From positions 170,210 through 234,209 of the forward strand of contig NZ_RQPJ01000021.1 in NCBI RefSeq assembly GCF_003957295.1: a DNA stretch of 64,000 nt, written 5' to 3'. Below are positions 61,896-64,000 of the stretch, in pieces. The notes under the pieces were generated by a model. That model was not told the DNA's origin, searched no databases, and saw nothing but the letters and a program-made list of their open reading frames with translations. Position 1 is the first letter of the stretch, and every line of letters begins with the position of its first letter. The translations under genes were made by a program, and so were the position numbers. The DNA comes from Arenibacter aquaticus. GTDB taxonomy: Bacteria > Bacteroidota > Bacteroidia > Flavobacteriales > Flavobacteriaceae.

Positions 61896-64000
61896 GTGAT
61901 AAATTTTAAGAAGGTTTTCTGGGTAGTATTGGGAATTGTAGCTGTCCTCTTTATTTGTATAGGGCTTTTTATCTATTCCCTTAGTCCCAACTATGATGGA
62001 AAGCGGGAATTACTAGGATTGGAGGAAAAAGTAGAAGTGTATTTTGATACCTATGGGGTGCCACATATTTACGCCGAAACGGAAGAAGATGCCTTTAGAA
62101 GTCTGGGCTATGTACACGCCCAGGACAGATTATGGCAAATGGAGTTGATGCGCAGAATAGGTAAGGGGCAGCTATCAGAAGTGTTTGGGAAAGAAATGGT
62201 GAAAACCGATAAGTTTTTTTTGGCCCTGGGAATAGATGATGCTTCGGTAGCAACGGTTGATTCCTTGGACAAAAATACTCCTGCGGTGAAACTTTCCCAG
62301 GCCTATTTGGACGGGATCAACCAATTTATACTAGACGGCCCTACACCAATAGAATTCTATTTAACCGGCCTGAAAAAAACCGAGTTTTTACTCAAGGATA
62401 TATACAATATACTGGGGTATATGGCCTTTGATTTTGCTATGGCCCATAAAACGGATCCATTGCTCACCAATATTAAGGGTAAATTAGGCATGGAATACAT
62501 AAAGGATTTACAAATAGAGGCCAATTCTGGGGCTGGCACTATTAAATCTTATAGGCCACTACCGCAGGATACCATAGGGAACCAATTGTCCAGTTTAATC
62601 TCTGAAGTATTAAAGAAGGTCCCGGCACCACAACTGGAAGGGAGCAACAGTTGGGTTATAGGCCCTCAAAAGACCAAGGGCGGTAAGGTTATTTTTGCCA
62701 ATGATCCTCATATCGGCTTTGCACAGCCATCGGTTTGGTATGAGGCCCATATCAGTACGCCATCGTACAAAAAATACGGTTACCATTTGGCTGGTGTTCC
62801 CTTTCCCATATTTGGGCATGACAGGAAATTGGCCTACGGACTAACCATGTTCCAGAATGATGATGTGGACTTCTATTACGAGGAGGAAGACCCAGGGGAT
62901 CCCAGCTCCTACAAGACTCCTTTAGGTTGGGAAAAGTATGAAACCGTAAATAGGACCATCCAGGTAAAAGGTGGGGAAGAGGTAGCTTTTGGTTTTAAGA
63001 AATCCAAACACGGCCCTTTAATGAACGGTATTGCAGATCAGCTGCCCCAATCTAGGCCTATAGCCATGTCTTGGATTTATACCAAGACACGGAATAGGTT
63101 GTTACATGCGCTGTATAACATGTGTCACGCCCAAAATCTTCTGGATTTTCAGGCTTCTCTGGCAGATATCCATGCGCCCGGGCTTAACGTTATGTACGGG
63201 GATGCCACGGGCAATATTGCCTGGTTTGCTACCGCAAAATTGTATCAAATGCCAGATAGTACCCATACCAAATTTATATTGGATGGTAGCAAAGGGAAGG
63301 ATGAACCTATTCGTTATTTGGACTTTTCCGAAAACCCAAGGTCTGTTAATCCTCCGGACCACTATGTATATTCGGCCAATACTCAACCAGATTCCATTAA
63401 TGGCAGTATATATCCTGGTTATTATTTACCGGACAATAGGGCCAAACGAATTAAATCACTTTTAGATCCAAAAGACGATTGGAGTCAAAAAGAGGTAGAA
63501 CAAATGCTTTTGGATGTAACCTCAAAAGTAAATGCCAAGGTAGTGACCCAATTGGCAAAATGGATCGATGTTGCTCAGATGTCTTCGGGCCAAATTGCAG
63601 TAATGGATAAACTGAACAGCTGGGATGGGGATAATCAACTCAACCAGATAGAACCAACCATATATCACAGATGGATCTATTTCTTGCTAAAAAATACATT
63701 TGAGGACGAGTTGGGATCCGATTTGTTTGAGCAGATGTTGGATACCCACTTTCATAAACGGATTATTGGCCCAATGGCGGCAAAAGAGCATTCGCCCTGG
63801 TGGGATAATGTAAATACCAAGGACAGTGTAGAATCAAAGGAAGAAAGGGTGAACCTATCCTTTCAGATGGCTTACAAATCCTTGGAAGATAACTTTGGAG
63901 TAGATTACAACAAATGGACTTGGAGCAAAGTACATACCTTGGAACACCCACATCCTTTTGGGCAAATGAAAGCCTTACGCTCCCTTTTCAATGTAGGCCC
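61896..64000 (+). CDS. penicillin acylase-family N-terminal nucleophile hydrolase, 3' truncated by window edge
   Basis: The frame opens at 61872 after a stop and runs off the window, with at least 701 residues seen. GTG at 61896 (VINFKKVFWVVLGIVAVLF) gives a membrane anchor or uncleaved signal; no ATG fits. The alpha-subunit part has DTYGVPHIYAETEEDAFRSL, GYVHAQDRLWQME and RRIGKGQLSEVFG. The autocleavage site GSNSWVIGP makes Ser250 the N-terminal nucleophile of the beta subunit, followed by ANDPHIGFAQPSVWYE and MYGDATGNIAWF. The family hydrolyses amide bonds in beta-lactams, N-acyl homoserine lactones or peptides; this substrate is unknown. Confidence 0.93.
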   Translation, partial: MINFKKVFWVVLGIVAVLFICIGLFIYSLSPNYDGKRELLGLEEKVEVYFDTYGVPHIYAETEEDAFRSLGYVHAQDRLWQMELMRRIGKGQLSEVFGKEMVKTDKFFLALGIDDASVATVDSLDKNTPAVKLSQAYLDGINQFILDGPTPIEFYLTGLKKTEFLLKDIYNILGYMAFDFAMAHKTDPLLTNIKGKLGMEYIKDLQIEANSGAGTIKSYRPLPQDTIGNQLSSLISEVLKKVPAPQLEGSNSWVIGPQKTKGGKVIFANDPHIGFAQPSVWYEAHISTPSYKKYGYHLAGVPFPIFGHDRKLAYGLTMFQNDDVDFYYEEEDPGDPSSYKTPLGWEKYETVNRTIQVKGGEEVAFGFKKSKHGPLMNGIADQLPQSRPIAMSWIYTKTRNRLLHALYNMCHAQNLLDFQASLADIHAPGLNVMYGDATGNIAWFATAKLYQMPDSTHTKFILDGSKGKDEPIRYLDFSENPRSVNPPDHYVYSANTQPDSINGSIYPGYYLPDNRAKRIKSLLDPKDDWSQKEVEQMLLDVTSKVNAKVVTQLAKWIDVAQMSSGQIAVMDKLNSWDGDNQLNQIEPTIYHRWIYFLLKNTFEDELGSDLFEQMLDTHFHKRIIGPMAAKEHSPWWDNVNTKDSVESKEERVNLSFQMAYKSLEDNFGVDYNKWTWSKVHTLEHPHPFGQMKALRSLFNVG

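Overview
The window looks like a chromosomal piece of a member of the Bacteroidota, most likely a marine-type Flavobacteriaceae. The signs are low-to-moderate GC, SusC/SusD proteins beside a hybrid two-component regulator, promoters of the TTG/TTTG...TAnnTTTG kind, the flavobacterial ftsK-lolA-like-lptF/G-ribB gene order, a peroxiredoxin-thioredoxin-small protein operon and weak Shine-Dalgarno sites. A genus (Zobellia, Maribacter or Arenibacter-like) is only a guess.

Layout. 1-5.8 kb: the 3' part of a PAS histidine kinase, a small unknown gene, and a large PAS/GAF protein that ends after a histidine-kinase-like H box with no ATPase domain. 6.0-8.0 kb: a secreted heparinase II/III-type lyase. 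8.2-8.3 kb: the tail of a dead nitroreductase gene. 8.43-11.3 kb: a TPP riboswitch with a terminator expression platform, in front of four tightly coupled genes (class I methyltransferase, AIR-synthase/HypE-like protein, ThiE/TenI-fold protein, Trm112-like protein). This is the most unusual system in the window. 11.5-20.2 kb: a run of regulators (two paralogous LytTR response regulators that share an upstream element, two single-domain receivers, one membrane histidine kinase), interrupted by Lrp and metE. 20.4-21.2 kb: a decayed transposase end, two 52-bp direct repeats carrying hairpins, and tRNA-Ser(UGA). 21.5-24.4 kb: nitroreductase, DegT-type aminotransferase and a DUF1080 secreted hydrolase.

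24.8-38.3 kb is a polysaccharide utilization locus: SusC, SusD, a GH115-like lipoprotein, a GH92 alpha-mannosidase and an HTCS regulator. Terminators after susD and after the GH92 gene divide it into transcription units. 38.5-46.9 kb, on the minus strand, is core housekeeping: ribB with a degenerate RibA half, an LptF/LptG permease, a LolA-like carrier, FtsK, DgkA, Tpx, then a small protein, thioredoxin and 2-Cys peroxiredoxin. 47.0-50.4 kb: NhaC, a trans-sulfuration PLP enzyme and a divergent Lrp. 50.5-55.5 kb: dihydrolipoyl dehydrogenase, a double CDGSH protein, a membrane acyltransferase, an FMN reductase and PabB. 55.6-64.0 kb: alpha/beta hydrolase, TilS, DsbD, a CocE/NonD lipoprotein hydrolase and a penicillin-acylase-family enzyme cut by the window end.

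How the genes work together. Glycan capture (SusCD), cleavage (GH115-like, GH92) and sensing (HTCS) form one system. Two Lrp paralogues each sit divergent to a sulfur amino-acid gene (metE; trans-sulfuration enzyme). The redox genes Prx, Trx and Tpx form an antioxidant group. The TPP-controlled operon implies a thiamine-related job that standard annotation does not explain. All assignments rest on reading the sequence; no database search was run.
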